From Nonomuraea aurantiaca (GTDB taxonomy: Bacteria; Actinomycetota; Actinomycetes; Streptosporangiales; Streptosporangiaceae), in the NCBI RefSeq assembly GCF_020215705.1, contig NZ_JAIWNB010000012.1:124001-188000 (forward strand): a stretch of DNA of 64,000 bases, read 5' to 3'. Made by a program: the position numbers and the translations under genes. The notes under the pieces were generated by a model that did no database searches, was not told the DNA's origin, and saw nothing but the letters and a program-made list of their open reading frames with translations. Within the stretch, counting starts at the first letter, position 1. Every line of letters starts with the position of its first letter. Below, piece after piece: positions 26,484 through 35,474 of the stretch.

Positions 26484-27104
26484 CTACCGAGAATAGAACT
26501 CCACGACCAGCTGCTCGTCCACCGGGACGCTGATCTGCTCGCGCTCGGGCCTGCTGACCAGCGTGAACCGCAGCTCGGAATGATCGACGGACAGGTAGGC
26601 CGCGATCCGCTCGTCGGCGTGCACGCCCTCGGCGGCGGCCACGAACGGCTGCATCCGGCGCGAGCGCTCCCGCACGCTGATGACCTGGCCGGGCTTGACC
26701 AGATAGCTGGGGATGTCCACCTTGCGGCCGTCGACGGCGATGTGGCCGTGGTTGACGTACTGCCTGGCCGCGTAGATCGACGGGGCCAGGCCGGCCCGCA
26801 GCACCAGCGAGGCCAGGCGGGTCTCCAGCAGCGTGACCAGCTCGGCGCCCGACGCGCTCGGCTTGCGCACGGCGAGGTCCCAGTAGCGGCGCAGCTGCCG
26901 CTCCGACACGTCGTAGTACCAGCGCAACTTCTGCTTCTCCAGCAGCCGCAGCCCGTAGTCGCCGGAGTTGCGGCGGTTGGTCTTGCGGCCGTGCTCGCCC
27001 GGCGGGTAGGGGCGCTGCTCGAAGTAGCGGACGGCCTTCTTGGTCAGCGGGACGCCCGCGCGACGTGACAGTCGCACCTTCGGACCGGTGTAGCGCACGT
27101 TCAC
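26484..27104 (-). CDS. rpsD: 30S ribosomal protein S4 (stand-alone copy, cysteine-free)
   Basis: A 206-residue S4 protein that binds 16S rRNA early in 30S assembly. It has the N-terminal S4 region (PYPPGEHGRK, LRLLEKQKLRWYYDVSERQL) and the S4 RNA-binding domain (RLASLVLRAGLAPSIYAARQ, YVNHGHIAVDGRKVDIPSYL). There are no cysteines, so this is the zinc-independent form. No other ribosomal genes are near, whereas in most actinobacteria rpsD sits in the alpha operon, so it may be a paralogue. GTG start at 27104, almost no leader. Overlapping iron boxes lie immediately upstream and LtrA follows at 2 bases. Confidence 0.88.
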   Translation of the reverse strand: MNVRYTGPKVRLSRRAGVPLTKKAVRYFEQRPYPPGEHGRKTNRRNSGDYGLRLLEKQKLRWYYDVSERQLRRYWDLAVRKPSASGAELVTLLETRLASLVLRAGLAPSIYAARQYVNHGHIAVDGRKVDIPSYLVKPGQVISVRERSRRMQPFVAAAEGVHADERIAAYLSVDHSELRFTLVSRPEREQISVPVDEQLVVEFYSR

Positions 27105-27113
27105 CTCATGTGG

Positions 27114-27147
27114 TTAGGTAATCCTTACTTAGGTAAGGCTAACCTAT
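27114..27147. promoter_or_regulatory. Two overlapping IdeR/DmdR-type iron boxes
   Basis: TTAGGTAAGGCTAACCTAT (27129-27147) matches the 19-base actinobacterial iron-box consensus TTAGGTTAGGCTAACCTAA at 17 positions. A second, weaker box (27114-27132) overlaps it by 4 bases with centres 15 bases apart, as in two-dimer DtxR-family sites. The pair lies between the divergent S4 and HugZ-like genes, 10 and 27 bases from their starts, so iron-dependent repression of both is predicted. Confidence 0.8.
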
Positions 27148-27174
27148 AGCTCAGTGAGATCTCAAGGAGGCGCC

Positions 27175-27876
27175 ATGCTCACGATCCCCGAGCGGATCCG
27201 CACTCTTGCCGCGTCGGCGAGCGTCGCCCGGCTGTCCGTCGACGGCGCCCCCACGCCCGCCCGCGGCGGGGTCGACGAGCGGGGCCGCCCGGTGCTGCTG
27301 GTGCGGCCCGGCGAGGCGCTGCACGGCCTGCGCGACGACGCCGTCGTGGCGGTGAACCTGACCGCCATGCGCCTGCTCGGCCAGGTGACGCACCCCCGCG
27401 GGCTGATCGAGGTGCAGGGCTGGGCGCAGGCGGTGCCCGAGAGTGAGGCACGCGCGGCCGCCGTCGCGGTCGCGGCGCACACGGCCGACGAGGCCCTGTT
27501 CGAGGCGCTGGAGAGGTACGGCCGGCCGAACGCGCCCCGGCTGCTGCGGCTCGACGTCGGCCAGGTGGTGTACCTGACCGGGCAGGACTCCGGGGTGCTG
27601 GACGCCGACGACTACCTCGACGCGGCCCCCGACCCGCTGGCCACCACCGCCGAGCGCGCGCTGGCCCACATCAACGAGTCGCACCGGGCTCAGCTCGCGG
27701 GCGGGGTGGCCAAGCAGCTGGGCGGGGACGCCGGGGACGTGTGGCTGTGGGAGCTGGACCGCTACGGGGCGACCGTCCGGGCGGACGAGCAGCTCGTACG
27801 CTTCGCGTGGCCGGCCCCCGCGCACACCGCGCTCTGCCTGGAGACCGCGCTGCGCGGCCTGCTGTGCGCGTGCTGA
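27175..27876 (+). CDS. HugZ-like haem-utilisation protein with DUF2470 domain
   Basis: A 233-residue protein with an N-terminal split-barrel (about 1-150) and a C-terminal DUF2470 domain (about 155-230; AERALAHINESHRAQLAGGV, then VWLWELDRYGATVRA). This organisation is that of HugZ/ChuZ-type haem-degrading proteins and their relatives. The ATG at 27175 is preceded by AAGGAGG. It is divergent from rpsD across the iron boxes; an iron-starvation response fits its predicted role. The final codons (RGLLCAC) are repeated in the DNA downstream. Confidence 0.78.
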   Translation: MLTIPERIRTLAASASVARLSVDGAPTPARGGVDERGRPVLLVRPGEALHGLRDDAVVAVNLTAMRLLGQVTHPRGLIEVQGWAQAVPESEARAAAVAVAAHTADEALFEALERYGRPNAPRLLRLDVGQVVYLTGQDSGVLDADDYLDAAPDPLATTAERALAHINESHRAQLAGGVAKQLGGDAGDVWLWELDRYGATVRADEQLVRFAWPAPAHTALCLETALRGLLCAC

Positions 27877-27975
27877 CCCTAGGCGCGCCGACCGCGCCGC
27901 GCGGCCTGCTGTGCGCGTGCTGACCGTCCTAGGCGTGCCGACCGCCCTGCCGTGAGCGTGCTGACCGTCCAGGGG
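27851..27975. repeat. Degenerate tandem repeat over the end of the HugZ-like gene
   Basis: The gene's last segment GCGCGGCCTGCTGTGCGCGT plus GCTGACC and a CCTAGGCG-GCCGACCG stretch occurs once at the stop codon (27854-27895), again at 27899-27945, and a third shortened copy (GTGAGCGTGCTGACCGTCC) ends near 27973. It looks like recent local duplication by slippage and leaves the coding sequence intact. Confidence 0.6.
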
Positions 27976-28052
27976 ACCCGCGTCGCGGAACTTGATCACG
28001 ATTCGCCGGGAGTCACCCGGGACGGGGGGCCGAGTTACTATCATCGACGCCT

Positions 28053-28571
28053 GTGGACCACACGGAGCGGCGCAGGCGGATTCTGATGGTCGCCGGATTG
28101 ATGGCCGGTTGTCTGATGCTGGCCACCGCGGCGATCCTCGTCGGCGGCGCCTTCACCGGGACACAGCTCACCATGGCAAGCCTGCCCGAGCGTGGCCACG
28201 ACCCGGGCCCGGCGCGGCGCGAGCCGGGAATGATCGAATCGAAGCTCGCCCGCTATCGCGTCCCGGTCACGCGTCCGGTCCAGTCCACGCCGCCCCCCGC
28301 GGAACCCACGCCCACCCGCCGTGCCAAGAGGACCGCCCCGGCCACCCCTGACGCCACCCGGGCGACCGGCACCCCGCGCCCCCAGGCGAGCCCCACCCGG
28401 AGCGCGTCACCGACTCCGTGGCCCGGCCGCACGATCATCGCCACGCCGCAGCCCGCGCTGCCCGAGGCCGCCATGGGCCGCACGCAACCGCTGAGAAGCA
28501 CCCCCTCGGACCGGAGCACGCCACCGCGCAAGACGAAGAAGCCCTGGCCGAGCCGGCATCCCCACCGGTGA
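28053..28571 (+). CDS. Hypothetical membrane-anchored Pro/Thr-rich protein
   Basis: A 172-residue protein with a basic N-terminus (DHTERRRRI), one transmembrane segment (LMVAGLMAGCLMLATAAILV) and a long Pro/Thr/Arg/Ser-rich tail without a fold signature. It is probably a type II membrane protein with a disordered exterior. GTG start at 28053; the ribosome site is weak. I recognise no family. Codon use is GC-rich and actinomycete-like, supporting a real gene. Confidence 0.55.
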   Translation: MDHTERRRRILMVAGLMAGCLMLATAAILVGGAFTGTQLTMASLPERGHDPGPARREPGMIESKLARYRVPVTRPVQSTPPPAEPTPTRRAKRTAPATPDATRATGTPRPQASPTRSASPTPWPGRTIIATPQPALPEAAMGRTQPLRSTPSDRSTPPRKTKKPWPSRHPHR

Positions 28572-28592
28572 GGGCCTGGCCGCCGCCGACCG

Positions 28593-29783
28593 TCAGGACG
28601 TGACCTTGAGGCGGGTGATCATGCTCTCATCGACCGCGTCCGGCGAGAGCACGTGGTCGAGGACCATGACCGCGCACCCGCTGATGCCCGCTCCGGCGCC
28701 CAGCCTGCTGGGCTCGATGCGGAGCCGGCGGGTGGCCAGCGCGGTGGAGCGGCGGTAGACGACCTCGCGGATGCTCGACACCAGCGGCCCGAACGCCTCG
28801 GCCACGTCGCCGCCGAGCACCACGACCGACGGGTTGAGGATGTTGACGGCCACGGCCAGGACCTCGCCGATCTGGCGGCCGGCCTCGCGGACGATCGCCA
28901 TCGTCTCGGCGTCCCCGGCGCGCACCAGCGTGGTCACGTCGGCGATGGTCTTGACGTCCTTGCCCGCGGCCCGCAGGTCGCGCAGCAGCGCGGTGCCGCT
29001 GGCGACCGAGTCGACGCAGTCGATGTTGCCGCAGCGGCAGAGCACGCCGCCGCCGTCGCGCACGGGGATGTGGCCGATCTCGCCCGCCGCGCCGAGCGCG
29101 CCGCGAAGGATCTTGCCGCCCGCGATCACACCCGCGCCGATCCGGGTGGACACCTTGACGAACATGAGGTCGTCCAGGTCGGGATAGGCGCCCCGGTGCT
29201 CGCCGATGGCCAGCAGGTTCACGTCGTTGTCGATGAGTACGGGCACCGGGAAGCGCTCGCGGATCACCGGCGGGATCACCACGCCCGTCCACGAGGCCAT
29301 CACCCGGGCGCTCTCGGTGCGGCCCTGCGCGAACTCGACCGTGGCGGGCATGCCCATGCCCACGCCCCGCAGCATCGAGCGCGGCCGGTCGCCGAGTAGT
29401 TCGTCCCAGGTGTCCATGACGAGCGGCAGCACCACGTCGGGTCCCTGCTCGACGTCGATGGCGAAGTCGCGCCCCTCGAGCTCGCGGCCCGCCAGGTCGC
29501 AGACCGCCACCCGCGTACGGCTGGCGCCGAGGGCGGCCACCAGCACCACGCCGCCGACGGCGTTGAACTCCAGGCGGACCGGCGGCCGGCCGCCGGTGGA
29601 CGGCGCGTCGGCCCGCTCCACGACCAGACCGCGCTCGAGCAGCTCGCCGACCCGCAGTTGCACCGCGGGGCGGGACAGGCCGGTCACCCGGCCCAGATCC
29701 GCTCGCGTCACGGCCTCACCGGTGCGGATGAGGCGGAGCACCTCGCCACTCGTGGCGAGCGTCGCGGCGGTACGTCGAGGCAT
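28593..29783 (-). CDS. ROK family transcriptional regulator
   Basis: A 396-residue regulator: an N-terminal winged helix (about 8-65; VTRADLGRVTGLSRPAVQLR) and a ROK (repressor/ORF/kinase) domain with GAAGEIGHIPVRDGGG, then the zinc motif CRCGNIDCV. The ATP-phosphate loop of active ROK kinases is not evident in the LVAALGASRTRVAV segment, so it probably only senses sugar. It is divergent from the Entner-Doudoroff operon with a palindrome in between and probably controls it. Confidence 0.9.
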   Translation of the reverse strand: MPRRTAATLATSGEVLRLIRTGEAVTRADLGRVTGLSRPAVQLRVGELLERGLVVERADAPSTGGRPPVRLEFNAVGGVVLVAALGASRTRVAVCDLAGRELEGRDFAIDVEQGPDVVLPLVMDTWDELLGDRPRSMLRGVGMGMPATVEFAQGRTESARVMASWTGVVIPPVIRERFPVPVLIDNDVNLLAIGEHRGAYPDLDDLMFVKVSTRIGAGVIAGGKILRGALGAAGEIGHIPVRDGGGVLCRCGNIDCVDSVASGTALLRDLRAAGKDVKTIADVTTLVRAGDAETMAIVREAGRQIGEVLAVAVNILNPSVVVLGGDVAEAFGPLVSSIREVVYRRSTALATRRLRIEPSRLGAGAGISGCAVMVLDHVLSPDAVDESMITRLKVTS

Positions 29784-29812
29784 CCGCCAAGTGAATCACA
29801 GGAGGTTAGGTA

Positions 29813-29863
29813 ATGAAAAGTCTCGACTTTTTTATCTCAAATAGCAAAACTCTGCTTGTGTAG
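29813..29863 (+). other. Possible 16-codon leader peptide upstream of zwf
   Basis: AGGAGG, then ATG at 29813 with a 7-base spacer, opens MKSLDFFISNSKTLLV and a TAG, ending 17 bases before the zwf start. Codons are AT-rich, unlike the rest of the window, so this may simply be the promoter region: a -10-like TAGATA lies at 29861-29866. Both readings remain open. Confidence 0.3.
29816..29831. promoter_or_regulatory. ROK operator candidate
   Basis: AAAAGTC-TC-GACTTTT is a perfect 7-bp inverted repeat with a 2-base centre, located between the divergent ROK and zwf genes. Its position and symmetry suit a regulator dimer. Confidence 0.45.
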
Positions 29864-29880
29864 ATACGCAACTCTGGCTA

Positions 29881-31401
29881 GTGTCCGTTCTGTCCCTGCT
29901 TGGTAGATCATCGGAGTTCCCAGCCGTGTCCCCCTCTCCCACCCCCGCCACCGCGTACGCCGCCGACCTCGTGGTCTTCGGCGGCACCGGCGACCTGTCC
30001 ATGCGCAAGCTGCTCCCGGCGCTCTACCACAGCGACGTGGAGGGCCGGCTCTCGCCCGAGACCCGGATCATCGCCATGTCCCGGGGCGGGCTGACCGACG
30101 AGGACTTCCGCGGCAAGGTGGACGCCGAGGTACGGGACCGGGTCCCGGCCGACCTCGGCGCGTGGCAGCGCTTCCTCGGCCGCCTGCACCACGTGTCCGT
30201 CGACGTGGGCGGCACGAACCGCTCCGGCTGGAGCGCGCTGGCCACCCTGCTGGGCGGGCACGAGCAGCGCGACCGGGTGTTCTACCTGGCCAGCCCGCCG
30301 ATGACGTTCGGGCCGTTCTGCCGCGAGCTGGACCAGGCGGGCCTGGTGACGCTGCGCTCGCGGGTGGTGCTGGAGAAGCCGCTCGGCCGTGACCTGGCCA
30401 GCGCCCAGCGGATCAACGAGGAGGTCGGCGCCATCTTCGACGAGGCGCAGATCTTCCGCATCGACCACTACCTGGGCAAGGAGACCGTGCAGAACCTGCT
30501 CGTGCTCCGCTTCGCCAACGCCTTCCTGGAGCCGATCTGGAACTCCCTCTGGATCGACCACGTGCAGATCACCGCCGCCGAGACCGTGGGCACGCCCGGC
30601 CGGCGCGGCTACTACGACCAGGCCGGCGCGCTGCGCGACATGGTGCAGAACCACCTGCTCCAGCTGCTCTGCATGACCGCCATGGAGCCGCCGGCCCGCA
30701 ACGACCGCGAGGCGATCCGCGACGAGAAGGTGAAGGTGCTCCAGGCGCTGCGGCCCATCACCGGCACCGAGGTCGACCGCTTCACCGTGCGCGGCCAGTA
30801 CACCGAGGCCGACGGAATGCCCGGTTACCTGGACGAGCCCGCCTCCACCCCGCCCACCGAGGCGTCGCGGCGGGTGGAGACGTTCACCGCGATCCGCGCC
30901 GAGGTCAAGAACTGGCGGTGGGCCGGGGTGCCGTTCTACCTGCGTACCGGCAAGCGCCTGCCGCGCCGGGCCTCGGAGATCGTGGTGCAGTTCAAGGACG
31001 TGCCGCACTCCATCTACCCCGGCGGCTCGCCGAACCGCCTCGTCCTGCGGCTGCAGCCGGAAGAGGGCATCGAGCTGCACATCATGGCCAAGGAGCCGGG
31101 AGCGGGCGAGGTGGCGCTCAAGCCGGTGCCGCTGAGCCTCAGCTTCGGCAAGACGTTCACCGCGCGCGTCCCCGAGGCGTACGAGCGGCTGCTCATGGAC
31201 GTGCTGGCGGGCAACCCGACGCTGTTCATGCGCCGTGACGAGGTGGCCGCGGCCTGGCAGTGGATCGACCCGATCCTGGCCGCCTGGGAGTCGTCCGCCG
31301 AACTGCCCGAGCCCTACCCCGCCGGGTCCACCGGACCGGCGGGCGCCCACGAGCTGCTCGCCCGCAGCGGTCGCGAGTGGCACGAGGAGGACCAAGCGTG
31401 A
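29881..31401 (+). CDS. zwf: Glucose-6-phosphate 1-dehydrogenase
   Basis: Oxidises glucose-6-phosphate to 6-phosphogluconolactone with NAD(P)+, the first step of the oxidative pentose phosphate and Entner-Doudoroff routes. The 506-residue protein has the nucleotide loop VVFGGTGDLSMRK (about 31-43), EKPLGRD (165-171) and the active-site signature RIDHYLGKE with His196 and Lys200. The start is uncertain: GTG 29881 is used, GTG 29926 would also keep the fold. First gene of the operon zwf-edd-glk-eda; its stop overlaps an in-frame GTG of the next gene. Confidence 0.95.
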   Translation: MSVLSLLGRSSEFPAVSPSPTPATAYAADLVVFGGTGDLSMRKLLPALYHSDVEGRLSPETRIIAMSRGGLTDEDFRGKVDAEVRDRVPADLGAWQRFLGRLHHVSVDVGGTNRSGWSALATLLGGHEQRDRVFYLASPPMTFGPFCRELDQAGLVTLRSRVVLEKPLGRDLASAQRINEEVGAIFDEAQIFRIDHYLGKETVQNLLVLRFANAFLEPIWNSLWIDHVQITAAETVGTPGRRGYYDQAGALRDMVQNHLLQLLCMTAMEPPARNDREAIRDEKVKVLQALRPITGTEVDRFTVRGQYTEADGMPGYLDEPASTPPTEASRRVETFTAIRAEVKNWRWAGVPFYLRTGKRLPRRASEIVVQFKDVPHSIYPGGSPNRLVLRLQPEEGIELHIMAKEPGAGEVALKPVPLSLSFGKTFTARVPEAYERLLMDVLAGNPTLFMRRDEVAAAWQWIDPILAAWESSAELPEPYPAGSTGPAGAHELLARSGREWHEEDQA

Positions 31402-31442
31402 GCAAGCCGACCTGGGGTCGAGGACCCGCTGAAGGAGGGTCG

Positions 31443-33383
<1,941 letters not shown>

Positions 33384-33426
33384 ACCACGTGTTCTTCGCC
33401 GGCCATCGGCTTGCCGGCGAGCCGTC

Positions 33427-34440
33427 GTGAGCGCGTTCGACCTGCCGTGGCTGGTCGCCGACATCGGCGGCACCAATGCCCGGTTCGGGCTGGTCACCTC
33501 ACCGGGAGCGCGGCCGTCGCGCGTCGCGGTCCTGGCGGGGGCCGGCCACGCCACTCTCCCGGAAGCCGTAGCCGCCTACCTCGCGCAGCACGCGGGCGGA
33601 GTGCGGCCGGGGGCGGCGTGCCTGGCCGTGGCCGGACCCGTCGAGGGCGACCGCTACGCGCTGACGAACTCGGCCTGGAGCGGCTCGGCGAGCGACCTCG
33701 GCCTGCCGTACACGATGATGCTGAACGACTTCGAGGCGCTGGCCGTCTCGCTGCCCCGTCTGGAGTCCGCCGACCTGGCGTCCCTGGGCGGCCCGGAACC
33801 CGCCCACGGCGTCAAGGCCGTGCTCGGGCCTGGCACCGGGCTGGGCGTCGCCGGGCTGGTGCCCACCGACGGCGGCTGGACGCCGGTCTCCGGCGAGGGC
33901 GGGCACGTCACGGTGCCGGTGCGCGACGACCGGGAGCGGGAGATCGTCCGGGTGCTCCGCGCCGGGGGCCTGGACCACGTGGTGGCCGAGCACGTGCTGT
34001 CGGGCCCCGGCCTGGTGGTGCTGCACCGGGCGCTGGCCGAGGTCAACGGCGTCGACGCGCCCCGCCTGCCGGCCGCGGACATCGTGGCGCGGCTGGACGA
34101 CTCGCTGTGCGCGGAGACGGTCGAGGTGTTCTGCGGGATGCTGGGGAGTTTCGCCGGGAACGTGGCGCTGACGCTCGGGGCCCGGGGTGGCGTCTATCTC
34201 GGCGGCGGTGTGCTGCCCCGTATCGTGGAGCGCGTGCGTGCCAGCGACTTCCGAGCCAGGTTCGCCGACAACCCGGATATGTCCGGCTACCTGTCGGCCA
34301 TCTCGACCACGCTCATCGTCGCCCCGCAACCGGCCCTGACGGGCGCCGCCGCCTGGCTGGCGCAGCGCGCCGCAGGAGAGCGGCTGCCCTCGGGCGGCCG
34401 AGTAAATGAGCTGTACCCATTGAGGAGAGAACTTTCATGA
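33427..34440 (+). CDS. glk: Glucokinase (Glk family)
   Basis: Phosphorylates glucose to glucose-6-phosphate using ATP. The 337-residue protein is of the proteobacterial Glk type rather than the ROK type common in actinomycetes: LVADIGGTNARFGLV phosphate loop, MLNDFEALAVSLPRL and LGPGTGLGVAGLVP, then VSGEGGHVTVPV. GTG start, 43 bases after edd, and a 4-base overlap with eda (ATGA). It supplies the substrate for zwf in the same operon. Confidence 0.93.
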   Translation: MSAFDLPWLVADIGGTNARFGLVTSPGARPSRVAVLAGAGHATLPEAVAAYLAQHAGGVRPGAACLAVAGPVEGDRYALTNSAWSGSASDLGLPYTMMLNDFEALAVSLPRLESADLASLGGPEPAHGVKAVLGPGTGLGVAGLVPTDGGWTPVSGEGGHVTVPVRDDREREIVRVLRAGGLDHVVAEHVLSGPGLVVLHRALAEVNGVDAPRLPAADIVARLDDSLCAETVEVFCGMLGSFAGNVALTLGARGGVYLGGGVLPRIVERVRASDFRARFADNPDMSGYLSAISTTLIVAPQPALTGAAAWLAQRAAGERLPSGGRVNELYPLRRELS

Positions 34441-35048
34441 GCCTGCTCGATCTCGCCCCCGTCATCCCCGTCGTGGTGATCGACGACGTGGAGACGGCTG
34501 TGCCGCTGACGCGGGCGCTCGTCGCGGGCGGCCTGCCGGTCATCGAGGTGACCCTGCGTACGGCGGGCGCGCTGGAGGCCATCGCCAGGATCGCCGCCGA
34601 GGTGCCGGAGGCCACGGTCGGCGCGGGAACGATCCGGACTTCTGCCGATATTGCGGCGTCTTTGGCGGCGGGGGCGAAGTTCCTGGTCTCACCCGGGACG
34701 ACGCTGACCCTGGCCGACGCGCTGGACGCGAGCGGGCTGCCGTACCTGCCGGGCGCGGCGACCGCCTCCGAGGCGATGGCGCTGGCCGAGCGGGGCCTGA
34801 AGGAGCTGAAGTTCTTCCCCGCCGAGCCCGCGGGCGGCGTGGCGTACCTGAAGGCGCTGTCGGCGCCGCTGCCGGACGTGCGGTTCTGCCCCACGGGCGG
34901 CATCAGGCCGGCCACCGCGCCCGACTACCTCGCGCTGCCGAACGTCGGCTGCGTCGGCGGCACCTGGCTGACCCCGGCCGACGCCCTGGCCGCGGGCGAC
35001 TGGGGCCGCGTGGAGAAGCTGGCCTCCGAGGCCGCCGCGCTCGGCTGA
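34437..35048 (+). CDS. eda: 2-keto-3-deoxy-6-phosphogluconate aldolase
   Basis: Class I aldolase that cleaves KDPG into pyruvate and glyceraldehyde-3-phosphate. The 203-residue TIM-barrel has catalytic Glu37 (PVIEVTLRT) and Schiff-base Lys125 (LKELKFFPAE), plus FLVSPGTT and CPTGGIRP for phosphate and pyruvate binding. Last gene of the operon; ATG overlaps the glk stop. Together with zwf, edd and glk it gives a complete path from glucose, lacking only a 6-phosphogluconolactonase, whose step can also proceed spontaneously. Confidence 0.95.
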   Translation: MSLLDLAPVIPVVVIDDVETAVPLTRALVAGGLPVIEVTLRTAGALEAIARIAAEVPEATVGAGTIRTSADIAASLAAGAKFLVSPGTTLTLADALDASGLPYLPGAATASEAMALAERGLKELKFFPAEPAGGVAYLKALSAPLPDVRFCPTGGIRPATAPDYLALPNVGCVGGTWLTPADALAAGDWGRVEKLASEAAALG

Positions 35049-35142
35049 GGCACCCCGCCCCCAACGCGATCTATACGGCACCTATACAGCCGCTGCGCAG
35101 CCTGAGCCTGACTGGCTTATCGCGTCGCAGCGGAGGTGGACG

Positions 35143-35265
35143 GTGTCCGAGAAGCTTTGGGGGCCACCGCTCCCCGTCGCCCTGCCGCTGACGCCCGGTG
35201 CCTACTCGGAGAGCATAGTGATCATTCCCGGCTACACCTACGACCCCTTCAGCCGCCGCATGTGA
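35143..35265 (+). other. Possible 40-residue small protein
   Basis: GTG at 35143 after GGAGGTGG opens a 40-codon frame (SEKLWGPPLPVALPLTPGAY, then SESIVIIPGYTYDPFSRRM) ending at 35265. It lies in the 426-base gap between eda and the AfsR-type gene, which otherwise shows no gene. No family is recognised; it may be a real small protein or chance. Confidence 0.3.
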
Positions 35266-35416
35266 TTTCCGGAAGGGAATCCGCGACTCCATCGCCCTGA
35301 ACTTCTTCCTCGCCGTGCCCGCCTTCGGCTGACAAACGGGCTTGACACCGGCGGGAGCCGTCATAAAGGCTTCCGTCGATGTTGGCGTTGCATGGGTTGA
35401 CGGGAAAAGAACCATC

Positions 35417-35452
35417 GTGCACATTTAAGCGACTTTGATCTTCTTTGTGCAC
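35417..35452. promoter_or_regulatory. Direct repeats upstream of the AfsR-type gene
   Basis: GTGCACATTTA (35417-35427) and GTGCACTTTAG (35447-35457) are near-identical direct repeats exactly 30 bases, about three helical turns, apart. SARP-type regulators bind direct repeats, so this could be an autoregulatory site. The region is AT-rich against its surroundings. Confidence 0.35.
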
Positions 35453-35474
35453 TTTAGTCTTGTCCGGGAGCGCG

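Noticed and set aside
31398..31442. GTG at 31398 as the edd start (GTGA overlap with zwf)
   Set aside because: It is in frame and possible, but ATG 31443 has a much better ribosome site (GAAGGAGGG) and fits the family N-terminus.
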